Shown: positions 1 through 11,233 of the stretch, piece after piece | How positions within the stretch are numbered: position 1 is the stretch's first letter | Layout: every line of letters starts with the position of its first letter | NCBI GenBank assembly: GCA_017165825.1 | Contig: CM029385.1 | Location: 1,438,690 to 1,502,689 of the forward strand | Source of the DNA: Hepsetus odoe | Lineage: Eukaryota > Chordata > Actinopteri > Characiformes > Hepsetidae | Length of the DNA stretch: 64,000 nt | Direction of reading: 5' to 3' | Notes under the pieces: generated by a model | What the model saw: only the letters and a program-made list of their open reading frames with translations | What the model was told of the DNA's origin: nothing | Database searches by the model: none | Position numbers and translations under genes: made by a program

Positions 1-454
1 ATTACAAATATAATAGATTGTGGTTTGGGACTAGTCCCCAGGATCAGAAGGTCATGGGTTTGAATCCAAATGTACACCGTCCAGGCAATCCATCCACCAT
101 CCATTAACCCTGCATCTGAGTAAACACGCCCCACTGCAGAAGATACTGACTGCTCAAGAGGTCGTACAGTCAGGGCTGTCCGTTCTGAAAGAACGAAGGC
201 CCCATACTTCACATCAACCAAACACTGCCGCTTCAATTACATCCTGAAACATTCAGCATCGGTTCTGACCTCCGTTCGGTCAAATCTAATAGTGCTCGTC
301 GTCTGGAGCATCACGAGAAAATCGAGCTTAATGTTTATGTCCAATTTCACTTCCATCATTCCAAATTCAAGTTTAGATGGAAAAAAAAAAAAAAAAAAAA
401 AGTGGCTAATCTGATGCACCACAGAGGAAGGAATTGCTTAAAAAAAAAAAAACA

Positions 455-688
455 TGGAGGGAGCGGAATTAAAAGCTTGCCCCTGATCGGAAGGTTGTGG
501 GTTCGATTCCCTCACCAGTAGGTTGCCCCGAGGTACCCTTGAGCAAGGTACCGTCCCCATCACTGCTCCCCAGGCACTTTCAATAGCTGCCCTCTGCTGC
601 ACGTGTGTGCATGGGTGAAACGCAGAGGTTGAATTTCGTTGCGTTGTGCTGCGTTTCGCAATGACAAGGGTAGTCACTTTCACTTTAA
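455..688 (+). mobile_element. SINE-A (tRNA-derived SINE)
   Basis: The head carries a pol III B-box-like GGGTTCGATTCC. A body with GGTACC(C/G)T..., TTTCAATAGCTGCC and a tail TAGTCACTTTCACTTT follow. The same sequence recurs at least nine more times in the window in both orientations, which defines the family. I have not matched it to a named family. Confidence 0.85.
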
Positions 689-1309
689 TCGATAAGATCA
701 CGAAGTCCACCCGTTGCGGACAAATCGGAGGCCTCCAGATGAATAACTGAACGATTCGCAGCGCTTGGTGTTTCAGATTCGCCCGTTTAGATTAACGGCA
801 AAATGGGAACCATGGAGAGAGACCGTCACCTGGTCCTTACCAGCAAACCTGTAATTATCCAGAAAACCATCAGCAGAATTTACAACTGACAGAGAGGAAT
901 GTTCCACACACGCACGCACGCACGTCGGTATTTTTACACCCCAAGGTCACGTCTTTCTGAAACATGTTAACCTGCGCAGGCACCCAAACAATCTCAGTAA
1001 AACATGCCCTCGGGACGTCCTGCATGTTCCCGCAGGCCGGTCTCGATCCCCCACCCCCACAGGCCCGGGTCTGCCGAGCGTTGACTAACTGCTGACATGT
1101 TTTTTTGTTAATGTCGATATATTCCCACATTTTATTAATGTTTGCCCCAGAATAGGCAAATCACATGAAAAACATCAAATATTTGTCTAATATTGTTAAA
1201 TATTAGTATTTATTTATTTAACCATTTTGATGTTATTAGTAATAATAATAATAATTGTATTAATTAGTAGCTGTAAATGGCAGATTAAGAGCCTAGTTAT
1301 AACAATAGC

Positions 1310-1348
<39 letters not shown>

Positions 1349-1810
1349 CAAGTGAAGAAGCAGCTACAGGTCGTTTAACGCTGAGTAGACTGGAATTCTG
1401 TGGATGAATGGGGGAAATGGAAAAGGAGAATGACCAGAAAAAAAAACAGCCTTTAAAAGAAAGAAAGCAGAAAGGCTGGAAGCTCTCTACAGGGTTTGGA
1501 GTTCGAGCTAAAAGAGCCGCAGGATTATAGACTCTCTCTCTGAGAGGGACTTGCTGAGAGTCTGAGAACTGATCCAGGATCAGAGCGCTGCCCACATTAC
1601 TGCAGATTAATCCAGCCTGTGGGAAACCAGCAGTGACCCTGGATCAGCTCAGAGCTGACAGCACTGAGACGCTCTCCAGCATCAGACAGAGGAACTCCAG
1701 CCAGAGAGCGAGGGGGGAGGGAGGGAGAGCATGAGTGTGTAGGTGAGTGAATGGCTAAAGGCTTGGCTAGTAGCCTGGGTACACAGCTTACAGAGCAGCC
1801 CTGAATGTGT

Positions 1811-1844
<34 letters not shown>

Positions 1845-1890
1845 CGCGAGAGAAAGAGAGAGAGAGAGAGAGAAAGAGAGTCTCTCTCTG
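1811..1890 (+). repeat. GA microsatellite in syde2 intron 3
   Basis: Interrupted GA tract about 120 bases past the exon 3 donor; read through on the gene strand it yields Leu-Ser repeats. Confidence 0.9.
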
Positions 1891-2008
1891 GAAGTGCAGG
1901 AGGAACGAGGCAGCACCGATCAACACCTGGAGACCTCCAGCCTGAATGTTGAGTGTTGTCATTTTGGATCTTGACGTTTTTAACATTTGAGACAATCGAC
2001 ACACACAC

Positions 2009-3117
2009 CTGACATCCTCTCCTCTCGATCTCTCCGATGCACTTCTCTATGATGAGCGGCACCATAAGCCCCGCGCCCTCCCTCTCCACCACGCGGGACG
2101 CCTCCACTCCGAACACGTTGGCCTCCCGCTCGCTCTCCGGCCCGTCCAGAGAGTTCTGCCACTGCTCCATCATTCCCAGCTTCACGTAAATTGTCCCGCG
2201 GGGCTCCAGATGCACGGCGAGCTGGTGGGTCCGCGCCGCTGTGCGGAAGAGGGGTGGCAGCACCACCGTCCCGTGGCAGCAGATGCGGTTTCGGCGGGGA
2301 GCCGCCTCCCAGCTGAAGAGCGCCAGCTTGAGGTGCTGCGCATTCTCCAGCTCGATGTTGAAGGTGTGGTCCATGTCCAGGAAGGCTGTGCGGCAGGTCA
2401 GGAGGGCAGTACGTGCCTTGTTGACCGAATCCACCTGGATGGCGCAGTAGACGTGGCGCGAGTCGGCCCGCGGAGGCTTCAGACCCTCCGCCCCGTAGAA
2501 GTGGAGGCTCATCAGCCCCGAAATGTACGCCGTGCACTTGGGCTGCTCTGTGAAATTGTAAGGTCGGAAGGCGTCCACATCCAGCTCGGTCTTAGGTGCG
2601 CCTGTCTCTCTGTCCCGGACTCTGCCGGCCTTGCCCTCGGACGAGCCGTGCTTGCTCGACTTGGCCACCAGTTCTGGAGAGTCACCATCGCTAAGGTAAC
2701 CCCCTTTGCTGGCTGATTTGGGCACCCCACCTTCACCGCCCTTCTTCTTGCTGTAGCTGTGCTGCTGAGTTGACACGCTGCTGTCAAGATGGTAGCGACA
2801 AATCACGTTCCCGCTCACCGACGCTGTAGCTACGCCCCCCGGCGGAGCTGTGCTCGGTTCGCCCACTCCAATGACTTTCACGGGAGGGATCCTGTTTTCT
2901 GATTGGCTGCTGGCGGCGCCAGCACTGCTAACAGGGTTCCCTTTAACACTGAGCTTCCTGCTGAGCTCAGGAAGCTTCTTCATCTTCATGGACAGTTTCC
3001 TGACCGTGCGTGGAGATTTTATCCGGTCAGGCAGGGACCAGTTGATGGAGCAGCTCTTCTTGGCTGGGTTGGGACTGGAAGGAGGAGACAATCCTGGGAC
3101 GCTCTGTTCAGCGGGTT
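2009..3117 (-). CDS. syde2: syde2 coding exon 3 (C2 domain and start of RhoGAP)
   Basis: This exon encodes about residues 661-1030 of a SYDE-family synapse-defective Rho GTPase-activating protein. It opens with a Ser/Pro/Lys-rich basic linker containing INWSLPDRIKSPRTVRKL. A C2-like domain follows (ISGLMSLHFYGAEGLKPP, then RICCHGTVVLPPLF). It ends at the start of the RhoGAP domain (VFGVEASRVVEREG, IIEKCIGEIERRGCQ). The acceptor reads TTTGCAG before 3117 and the donor GTGTGT follows 2009. The intron before it is phase 1 and the one after it phase 0, in register with exon 2. The arginine finger of RhoGAP (GLYRLCGS in the family) belongs to the next exon and is outside the window, so the catalytic part is not visible. 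The reading frame runs on past the donor to a stop at 1682, but that extension is simple-repeat Leu/Ser sequence and is treated as intron. SYDE1 is the alternative paralog; gene order favours syde2. Confidence 0.9.
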
Positions 3118-3379
3118 CTGCAAACAGAACAGAAGAACAGCCTGTCATTAGGAGAACACAGGGGAAACAAAATGCACGCTGTTCAGTGGGAGAACCTCCT
3201 AGAACAGTATCAATGAGCAAAGAACTCCCTAGAAAAACTGAAAAACACTCGTTTGCAAGGGGACAAGGGGACATTTTCAAAAGTGCCAATGTTTGAGAAT
3301 ATTTTAGAACCAAGAGATTAGTGAGAAAAAAAAAAAAAAACTACTCTGAATTGATTTTATTGTTGTGAATCCATGATAA

Positions 3380-3455
3380 ACGGTTTGCTGGCAGTAGGAC
3401 CAGGAGCTCTCCTCAAGGTCCTGGGTTCGAGTCCCAGTCTGAGTAGACGGGTGGT
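3380..3455 (+). mobile_element. SINE-C head fragment
   Basis: AGGTCCTGGGTTCGAGTCCC is a strong pol III B-box in SINE-C context. It lacks a complete cloverleaf, so it is not a tRNA gene. Confidence 0.5.
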
Positions 3456-3839
3456 GGATCTGCTGATGTGGAAAACACTGCTCTGATCTGACGCTGCGAA
3501 AACTACGCAACAGTCCAAGAACGCCTTCGGCGTTGGCCACTTTGTTACAGTATCCGGGGCTCCCATGCAGCTCCGCTCAGATGTCGGCCCGCCCTCCCCG
3601 TTACCGCTCTCTCAATCCCTCTCCTTCTGTCCGTCTCTCTCCCGTTCCCTTGTTTCTCTCTCTCTCTCCGTGTGTTCCTGGGGTGCTGCTACGGCGGCAC
3701 TGCTTGCCCAAGTCTGATCTCGCTTGTGCAAAACTCGCCTCTGCTCAGTCGGTCTGATCAGCCACGGCTCAGCACCACGAGGGACAAAAGGGCAAGTCTG
3801 CTCAGAGAAATCAAGAGCGCACACGAGAAAGAGTGAGAG

Positions 3840-3840
<1 letters not shown>

Positions 3841-3885
<45 letters not shown>
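3841..3885 (+). repeat. GA microsatellite
   Basis: Uninterrupted GA run of over 20 units. Confidence 0.9.
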
Positions 3886-3887
<2 letters not shown>

Positions 3888-4932
3888 GTCACTTTCCTCT
3901 GTATTTTGGGATAGAAGTGCTTTGGTAGACACTCTGCAAGTGGGACGGAAGTATTGGGACACAGTGGTTGGACATTTCTAGAAACTGTGCCAACAGACTT
4001 GCACATAAAACATGGAATATCAAGTGGAACTGAGCCGAGTGGGGGAGCTGGAGTCTAACTGGCACGTCGTTTGGGACGGCTCGGTGTTGAGGAATTGGGG
4101 AAAGGCTGCAACATGCAGATGACCCTCTGGCCAATCAGGGTTTTTGAAAAGGAGCCCAAATGGTGAAAGAAAAAAGGTTTCTGACATCACGATCACAACT
4201 CGACTTGAGCAGAGTGTGTGGTCACAGGCAGATCCTGCTGAGAATATAAACCCTCACCTGAGGCTACACACACACACACACAGCCCCAGATCAGGAGTGA
4301 GAGGGTGCATTCCAACAAACCCCCTCACACACACACACACACAGAGAACACTACTCATTTTAACATCAACACACAACCAAGCACAAAGTGCACCCACACA
4401 CTCGCGCACAAAGGGACAAGTACAACACACTGCACTCTGTTTTTCTTAGATTGAAACCACTTTGCACGCGTGGTTATGAAATCGTTCAGATTGACTTTGG
4501 TGGTTCTTACAGAAACTAGACTCGTTCCCCGGGGTGGTGAACAGAACCAGACGAATGAATCTCCCACAGACCTGAGGGTGGTGAGGACGCCACTGATTTA
4601 ACCAGAGTCTGGAGAAGATTTGGGACTCAAACTGAACGCGTTCATGATGGAGATACAAGCAGGACAAACAAACCTTACCATCATCATCATCATCCCACAT
4701 AAACACTCCGACACATGGAGCTCCAGCAGTGGGTGTGGAGAGAAGATATTCACGCTGGAGATATAGTTTATCACCTCCACACACACACACACACACACAC
4801 ACACAACATAAAACCACACTGATCACAAATATGAATGATTGGAGCCCGTCCCTCTCTCCTACTGCTTCTCTGATCTGTGTAAATAGACATCAGTATATAC
4901 CCTCAAATGGCAGCCTGGGATGGATATACACA

Positions 4933-4935
<3 letters not shown>

Positions 4936-4976
<41 letters not shown>
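4936..4976 (+). repeat. TG microsatellite
   Basis: About 20 TG units. Confidence 0.9.
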
Positions 4977-4977
<1 letters not shown>

Positions 4978-5069
4978 CTGAAGTAGGATCTACTTGCTAT
5001 TAAATCATTCAGCAGCAGGCCAGACTGAAGAGCAGGCTCATGTTACAGCACATCTCTCTACTTCCCATC

Positions 5070-5096
5070 CCTCTCTCTCTCTCTCCCTCTCTCTCT

Positions 5097-5147
<51 letters not shown>
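5070..5147 (+). repeat. compound CT/CA microsatellite
   Basis: CT tract followed directly by about 23 CA units. Confidence 0.9.
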
Positions 5148-5149
<2 letters not shown>

Positions 5150-6322
5150 GTTCTAAGAGACAGCGGTCAGCTATTATGTCCTGTTGTATGACTCCTGTAT
5201 CACACTTGGTCAGCTCAGATTACTCTGCAGTTTTAACCCTTCGACAGACAGACAGACAGACAGACAGACAGAGTGAGAGATACACACTGGTGTGCAACAG
5301 AAGAACGCAGGAATAAATAAGATGTTCTCGCCAGTGTTTTACTGCTTTTTCAAATTTGTTCTCATTAAAAAAATGTAATTGCACACACACACACACACAC
5401 ACACACGCGCGCGCGCACACACCAGTGAGCAGTGGTATTCTGTGCTAGACGCAGCTGGAAGGGTTCTGCCCCTCCACCTGAGGAGAACCGCAGCTGTAAT
5501 GACAGGCTGGGATAAGCTGCTGGTGGAGAAGCTAAGCTGCTGCAGCCACATCAGAGAGAACAGCAGGCAGAAAAGAGAGAACAGCGAACGAGAGAACGAG
5601 TGGCTCACACACACAACCTGCACCAACCGTCCTAAAAGAATAAAAACAAATCAACACACTTTTCCCTCCAGCGGCAGTCCTCAGCTCCACCAAGGAGGTG
5701 CGGTCCTGCAGAGGAGGTAAGCCAATCAGTACTCAGGGTTTAACAGGTGAGCTGATCCAGGATCAGATTCCTCCTTAACTACAGTGTACTACACTATACC
5801 AAACTAGTTTACACTCAACTACAATAAAATACTACACAACCTAATATTTACTGAACCTCCTTAAAGTCCAGACTCATTCATCCATTATTAAACTGGATTG
5901 TTCTTTTTATCCAGATTACACAATATTCCAAACCAGGGAGTCGGACAGTAGCGCTATGCTAACACGCTCCCGTTACACGGCCATGTGTGTGAAACACTGG
6001 GCTGCAGATCGCTGACTAAATAAAGCCAAAGAGGGAGATCTGAATGGAGCGGCGTGCTGACACACACACACACACACACACACCCTTTAGACCTGCCAAA
6101 TATCTGAGCTCATCAGACACACACGCGCGCACGTAGACTGCTCAGACCTAAAGTATGCACTGTCAATAATTCACTGAGTGACAACACTGAAGTAACAAAA
6201 AACATGTCAAGCCTGAGCCATATGGCAAGGAGCCCACAGCCTATAGGTGAGCAGGTAGTTATTAAGATGACAGCTCTGTCTGCTGCCAGAGATTTTCAGC
6301 AAGTCAGGTTTATTTACTGACA

Positions 6323-6325
<3 letters not shown>

Positions 6326-6379
<54 letters not shown>
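6326..6379 (+). repeat. GA microsatellite
   Basis: About 27 uninterrupted GA units. Confidence 0.92.
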
Positions 6380-6383
<4 letters not shown>

Positions 6384-6878
6384 AAATGAAATTAACAGGT
6401 TTGAATTATGCCCTGTTGGAGCAGGAGTGGAGAGAGAAGGAAAAGGAAAGGTGGGCAGATGAGAAATAAAGAAGACAAAGTGTAGGAGATGCACAAAAAA
6501 CGTCAGGTTGAGCTTCTGGGTAAGAGAGACAGAGAGATAAGCAGGAGAAATCAGGAAGAAAAGAGAACCAGACGCTCCATGTTGCTCATTTTCTCTACAG
6601 GCAGCTTCCCTGTGTGGAGGACGGCGCGAGCAGAAGTGGAGCAAAGTAGGTCAGGAGAGCTGAGGAGCTTGTGACGTTTCATCAGGCAGCTAAAGACGGG
6701 AAGATGTTGAAGAAGAAGTTGATATGAAGTTTATATGCACAAATAAAAAATGTAAAAATAACCCGGTCCTGTTCACAAGTGTGGGCTTTGACTCTGGACA
6801 GCTAAACCTGCCACAGCTGGGGAGACGAAAACGAAAACGCAGCGTGAGAGAGACGGGCTCGAGGGAACAGAAGCGTAC

Positions 6879-7394
6879 CTGTGGCTCCAGTCCGTGCTGG
6901 GACGATCTCCTGCACATCTGGCCTGCACATCTGTCTTTGCTCGCAGGAATGTGTGACGTTTGCTTTTGCCGCTTCTCCGAGAGAGCCAGCCCCAGCCCCT
7001 CCTCCCCCTTCAGCCACTCTGCCCTCCTCGGCCCACCTCGGGGCCGCGCCGGGTCGACCTGCCGGCCGCGGCTGCACGGGAAGGAGGCAGTGAGGGAGGT
7101 CGACCTCCTCGTCCTCTGGGATGGGGTTGTACCAGATTTCCCCTTCGTCGTCGGCGTCGTTCTCCTCTGCCGGGTCTGCATAGCGTGGGGGCGAGGCATC
7201 GGCAGAAAGGACGATGGTGGGGAGTGCGTGGTCGTCGTCCGACGAGTGGGATGCTGGGATATCATCCGGCTGAGGCAAAGGTTGGGTGGAGCTCTGGTGC
7301 AGCCAGTTGCGTTTTTTGGACACAGTGATGGAGTTGAGAGGAGCTGAACGAGGGCAGCACTCACGGGATGAGAAACCGCCGCCGAACATCAGAC
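6879..7394 (-). CDS. syde2: syde2 coding exon 2
   Basis: A 516-bp internal exon of the same gene, flanked by an acceptor in a TC-rich tract (TCTCTCAG before 7394) and a GTACGC donor after 6879. Both introns are phase 1: the G ending exon 1 plus GT makes Gly, and the G ending this exon plus AA makes Glu, giving in-frame joins PG-LMFGGGFSSR and GAT-EPAEQ. The product has a Gly-rich start (FGGGFSSR), a Trp-containing segment (KKRNWLHQSS) and a strongly acidic stretch (DADDEGEIWYNPIPEDEE). These look like the SYDE2 N-terminal region as I remember the family. The second half is low-complexity Ala/Gly/Pro sequence with no known fold. No catalytic residues lie here. This part is probably disordered and could serve docking or regulation; that is inference. 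Confidence 0.85.
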
Positions 7395-9544
7395 CTGAGA
7401 GAGAGACAGAGAGGAGAGACAGACAGGAGAGACAGGTTGAAAATAAATGACTGAAAACACTTCACTGTACCCCAGTCTCCCCTCTTTCTCACCTCTCATG
7501 CAACATTTGGCATTTTCTCTTCTTTACCTGACTAACTGTAACTAATTAATAAGCTCATTAATAATTTGTTAATTAAGAAGTCCCCTTTCCTTTTTTAAAA
7601 GAAAACACCAAAATGTGTCGGTCCAGGGCTGCGACTGGAAGGCAGTGGTTTACCCCCCAGTTTTATCTGATTTACATCCGACTCTCCTCCCATCAAACCT
7701 GGATCCTAAAGTTAGTTGCAGTGAATCGGACAGGGCCCTCACCTTAAGCCTGTGTCGACTTGTTCAAGGGAAATTCCACAGATTTTTCCAAACCTTTGCA
7801 TATTTATATTATTGAGCTTTAAAAAAAAAAAAAATAATAATAATAATAATAATTCAAAGGGCATTTCAGAGGGTTCAATTTCTCTCTACAGTGGAGATGA
7901 GTGGAACCAGTCGTCTCACACGGGAACATCTCTCCCAGCCGGACCCACCAGTGAACCTACAGGAGTGTTTACATCAGATGTGATGATCTTCTCCAAAAGT
8001 CTCAGGCATCAGGCAGACTTCACTACCAAGTTAATGTCTGCGAGGGACATTCAGGCATCCGGTTCCATTCACACCAAACCCGCTCTCGTCTCTTTAATTA
8101 TCCAGATTTTAGCCATCATCTGTGGAATCCCCTTCCCGAAACCCGATAAAAGTGAGAAATCAAGGCTTCAGAAGGGACGCTTTTGGAAACCCTTTTCCAA
8201 AGCTGGTCTTTTGGAAAGCACAAGAGCAAACTGTGAACAGAACATCCCACGTCTTAAAAAAACAACCTCCGAAAAGGGGTACAGCCAGACACGGCACACC
8301 TAGATATGCACACGCTTCCTAAAAGCCACTAAACCGAGTGTTTACATCTCTGGGGCAAGAGCCAAACAAAGGAGTGGCATTCCTTCCCCGACTGAGCCCA
8401 CAGGAGGGAATCCGTCGCCAGAGAAGGAGGATGATGGATGAGATTAGGCTTCAGAGCAATGCAGCATGTACATTTGTAAAGAGCTGCTCGTCAGATGTTT
8501 CTGCAGCTATGAAGAATTAAAAAAAAAAAAAAAAAAAGAAAAACACAAAACACGTCACGAGACAGTTTGGTGGATGCCGCTCAGAAGAGCAGACGGATTC
8601 CCGTCTTGCCGCGACACGCTGAGCAGACTAGCGTAAATATTGTTTTGATATATGTTCCCTCTCTCTCTTGTTAATGACACGTTTTTCTTTCCGGGAGGAA
8701 ATGCAGTCTCACGCGACCGAGTGCGCGGCCTCTAGATTATATGCTCGCGTAAATATTTTCACTTATAAAAAAAGAAAAAACAAAAGGAAAGGCCAGCGGG
8801 TCACGGAGGAAAGCAGGGCTGGATGTGTCATTACAGAAGCTCAGAGGCTCAAGAGTGCAGCAACGAAAGTCACTCCGCTCAAGCCGTATTATTACGGCAA
8901 CAGTACTTAACAAAAACAAAACCCACGGGATCGGCACAGCGGACGCGAGGTGCAGAAACGGACAGTGCGTCCTGAGAACACAGGAACGAGTCACTACTGA
9001 CATCCAAAAACACGACCCAATATTCAGGCCGCATAACTTTCAGCTGAACGTAAAGGACGTCTTTTCCCGTTTGGACACGGATACTGGAAGGACTTGGCAT
9101 CATGCCACCCCTGGTTGGCATTTGCACCCCGAATCGATTGCTCCCACACCTAGTTGGTGGATTAAAGGCACAGAATCCGATTTTTGGTCTTCTAATCGGC
9201 TGAAGCTCGACTCTCGTGACCTCCGACACCCCACAGCGCTCCCTCCCTTCCACCCTTCACATCTGAGCACTCGGTCCCTCCAAGGCGCTGCCCCTTCATG
9301 TGGGCTCGGACGCGGAGGGAGGAACTAATCACATCAAACGCACCGCAGTAACCCCACGGCCACCGAACGTGGGCGGCGCCCAGCAGCGGCTGATCCGCGA
9401 GTAATAAAACGGCACGGCAGCGTGCAGCTGCGGCTGCTGAGTTTAGGTGTGTGTTGTGCTGGATGCTGCCTGTCGTTTCCTTTTAAAGGGTCTTTCATAA
9501 CTTGGGCAGCATGCACACACACGCAGGGAATTCCAGACCACAGC

Positions 9545-9546
<2 letters not shown>

Positions 9547-9603
<57 letters not shown>
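9547..9603 (+). repeat. CA microsatellite
   Basis: About 28 uninterrupted CA units. Confidence 0.92.
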
Positions 9604-9604
<1 letters not shown>

Positions 9605-11044
9605 GAGACCTGGACACAGGTCTACAGTCCTGAACTGCATGCCTTGGGGACACAGTAAATTTTGTATCATCAGGAAAAAGAAGAAAAAAAAAAATCATCT
9701 TCGGGGGAAAAAAGAAAATGCTTAAAAAGTACAGTCAACATGACGATCCTCTTTCAGTGAAGGGTCAGAGCGCTAATTCTGAACAGCTTAACTCATTCCT
9801 GTCATTAGAAAACCTCGTATCTTAAGAGGGACACTTTTACACAATTACACAGGTCTCATTCAGGAGCAGAACCTTTGAAGAATGAAGCTATTTATCAGTA
9901 AACGTTCCTGTAAGAGCCTCCAGCGTTTAGAGAGGAATAAAACCTACAAAGCGAAGTTAAAGAGAATGTTTAAGGTTGCGAATGTGGGAAAAGCTGAAAA
10001 AGAGAATTACCCAGTAATAAGTGCTGCTGTGCTGCTCGGTTCTGTGTGGGCTGCTCAGTATGCCAGTGGTTTCCTTCTTTTTCAGGATATTCAAAAGCTG
10101 TACTGGGTTTTTACGATGTTTAAAAAGTTTCAAATGAATTTTTCCACTTTTATCATCACCTAAATGACATGTTTTTCCCTCCAAGACTCTTTTGCTCTTC
10201 ACAGGTGACGTCTAAAGCTTCAACCAAGATATCAAGAACTATTTACAGCTTAAATCTAATCTTAACGGAAACGTAACGACAAACATCCGCCAGGCATGCC
10301 GCAAGATTTTTCCCCACCAGTCAGAAACACAGGGTGCTATGCTGGGTGTAGAATCGTCTTTGGATGGTTGGAGGAGACCATCGCTGCTCAAATCTGCCAT
10401 AAGATACAGACAATAAAACAACACGGATCTTCTGACATTGACCACCTTCAGAGCTGTTGGAATAACTGCCTGGTCCTGCTGGTCCATTAGTCGTGATGGA
10501 CCCACAGTCTGAAAACCACTGATCTCGTTCAGCTTTTCTGTTGCCAACACGAGCGCCGACAAACAGCCCTGATGCCGGATCAGTTCCTACTGACCAAACC
10601 CTGATGTTACTCCATCTGGAGAAGCAGGTTATAAGGAGGAAGCTGTGACACAGCTGAAGCTGACAGTTCCCTCCGGAATAAATGTCCTGCAAGAGTCACA
10701 ACACACACTCAGGCGCTGGTCATGCAGAGTTAACATGACACCTCACCCACATGTTCCGCAGCGAATCAGAAACTCTGAATGGCTCGCAGACTTCCTGCTG
10801 CTTGGGATGATGTTTGGACAGTTTTGAGACGTTTTCAAAGCCAGTTCCTGATTGATTTGGAGAGGCCATACTCGTGAGGGACACGTCTGGTTCCATTTAC
10901 CACCACTGTAAGGAAATCCCACATCCACCACTTCACACGGGAATGCAATCTCGAAATTTGGAGAGATCCTCTTCAAACAGCAGCTGTGCTCATCTGCTGG
11001 GGTTTCGTACAAACGTTCTCAAGCACTTGGACAGACCTTGGGTG

Positions 11045-11233
11045 TTGGTGGTCTAGTGGTAGGATACTCACCTACAGACCAAGAGGTTCAAGGTTCAAAT
11101 CCCACCTCCAGCACTACCATCATTGGGTTCCTGAGCAGGACTCTTAACCCTGAGTTGCTCCAGGGAGACTGTCCCTGTAATCAGGACATGGAAGTCGCTC
11201 TGGATAAGAGCGTCTGATAAATGTCGTAAATGT
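11045..11233 (+). mobile_element. SINE-B (tRNA-derived)
   Basis: A tRNA-like head (GGTGGTCTAGTGGTAGGATA with B-box GGTTCAAATCCC) and a tail GGATAAGAGCGTCTGATAAA, a tail type widespread in fish SINEs. Confidence 0.85.

Larger units (their letters stand above)
1..2008 (-). other. syde2 intron 3 (left part)
   Basis: Non-coding sequence after the exon 3 donor. It holds a SINE-like head at about 27-100, a full SINE-A at 455-688, short A-rich runs, an ATA trinucleotide run near 1309-1345, and the GA tract at 1811-1890. No further RhoGAP exon was recognised down to base 1. Confidence 0.6.
3118..6878 (-). other. syde2 intron 2
   Basis: Holds a tRNA-like head of the SINE-C family (3380-3455) and many microsatellites: GA at 3841-3885, CA at 4780-4805, TG at 4936-4976, CT then CA at 5070-5147, GACA at 5247-5272, CA/GC at 5382-5418, and GA at 6326-6379. 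Nothing protein-like was recognised. Confidence 0.6.

Noticed and set aside
2210..2716. Plus-strand 168-codon frame
   Set aside because: Opposite-strand shadow of the syde2 C2-domain exon.
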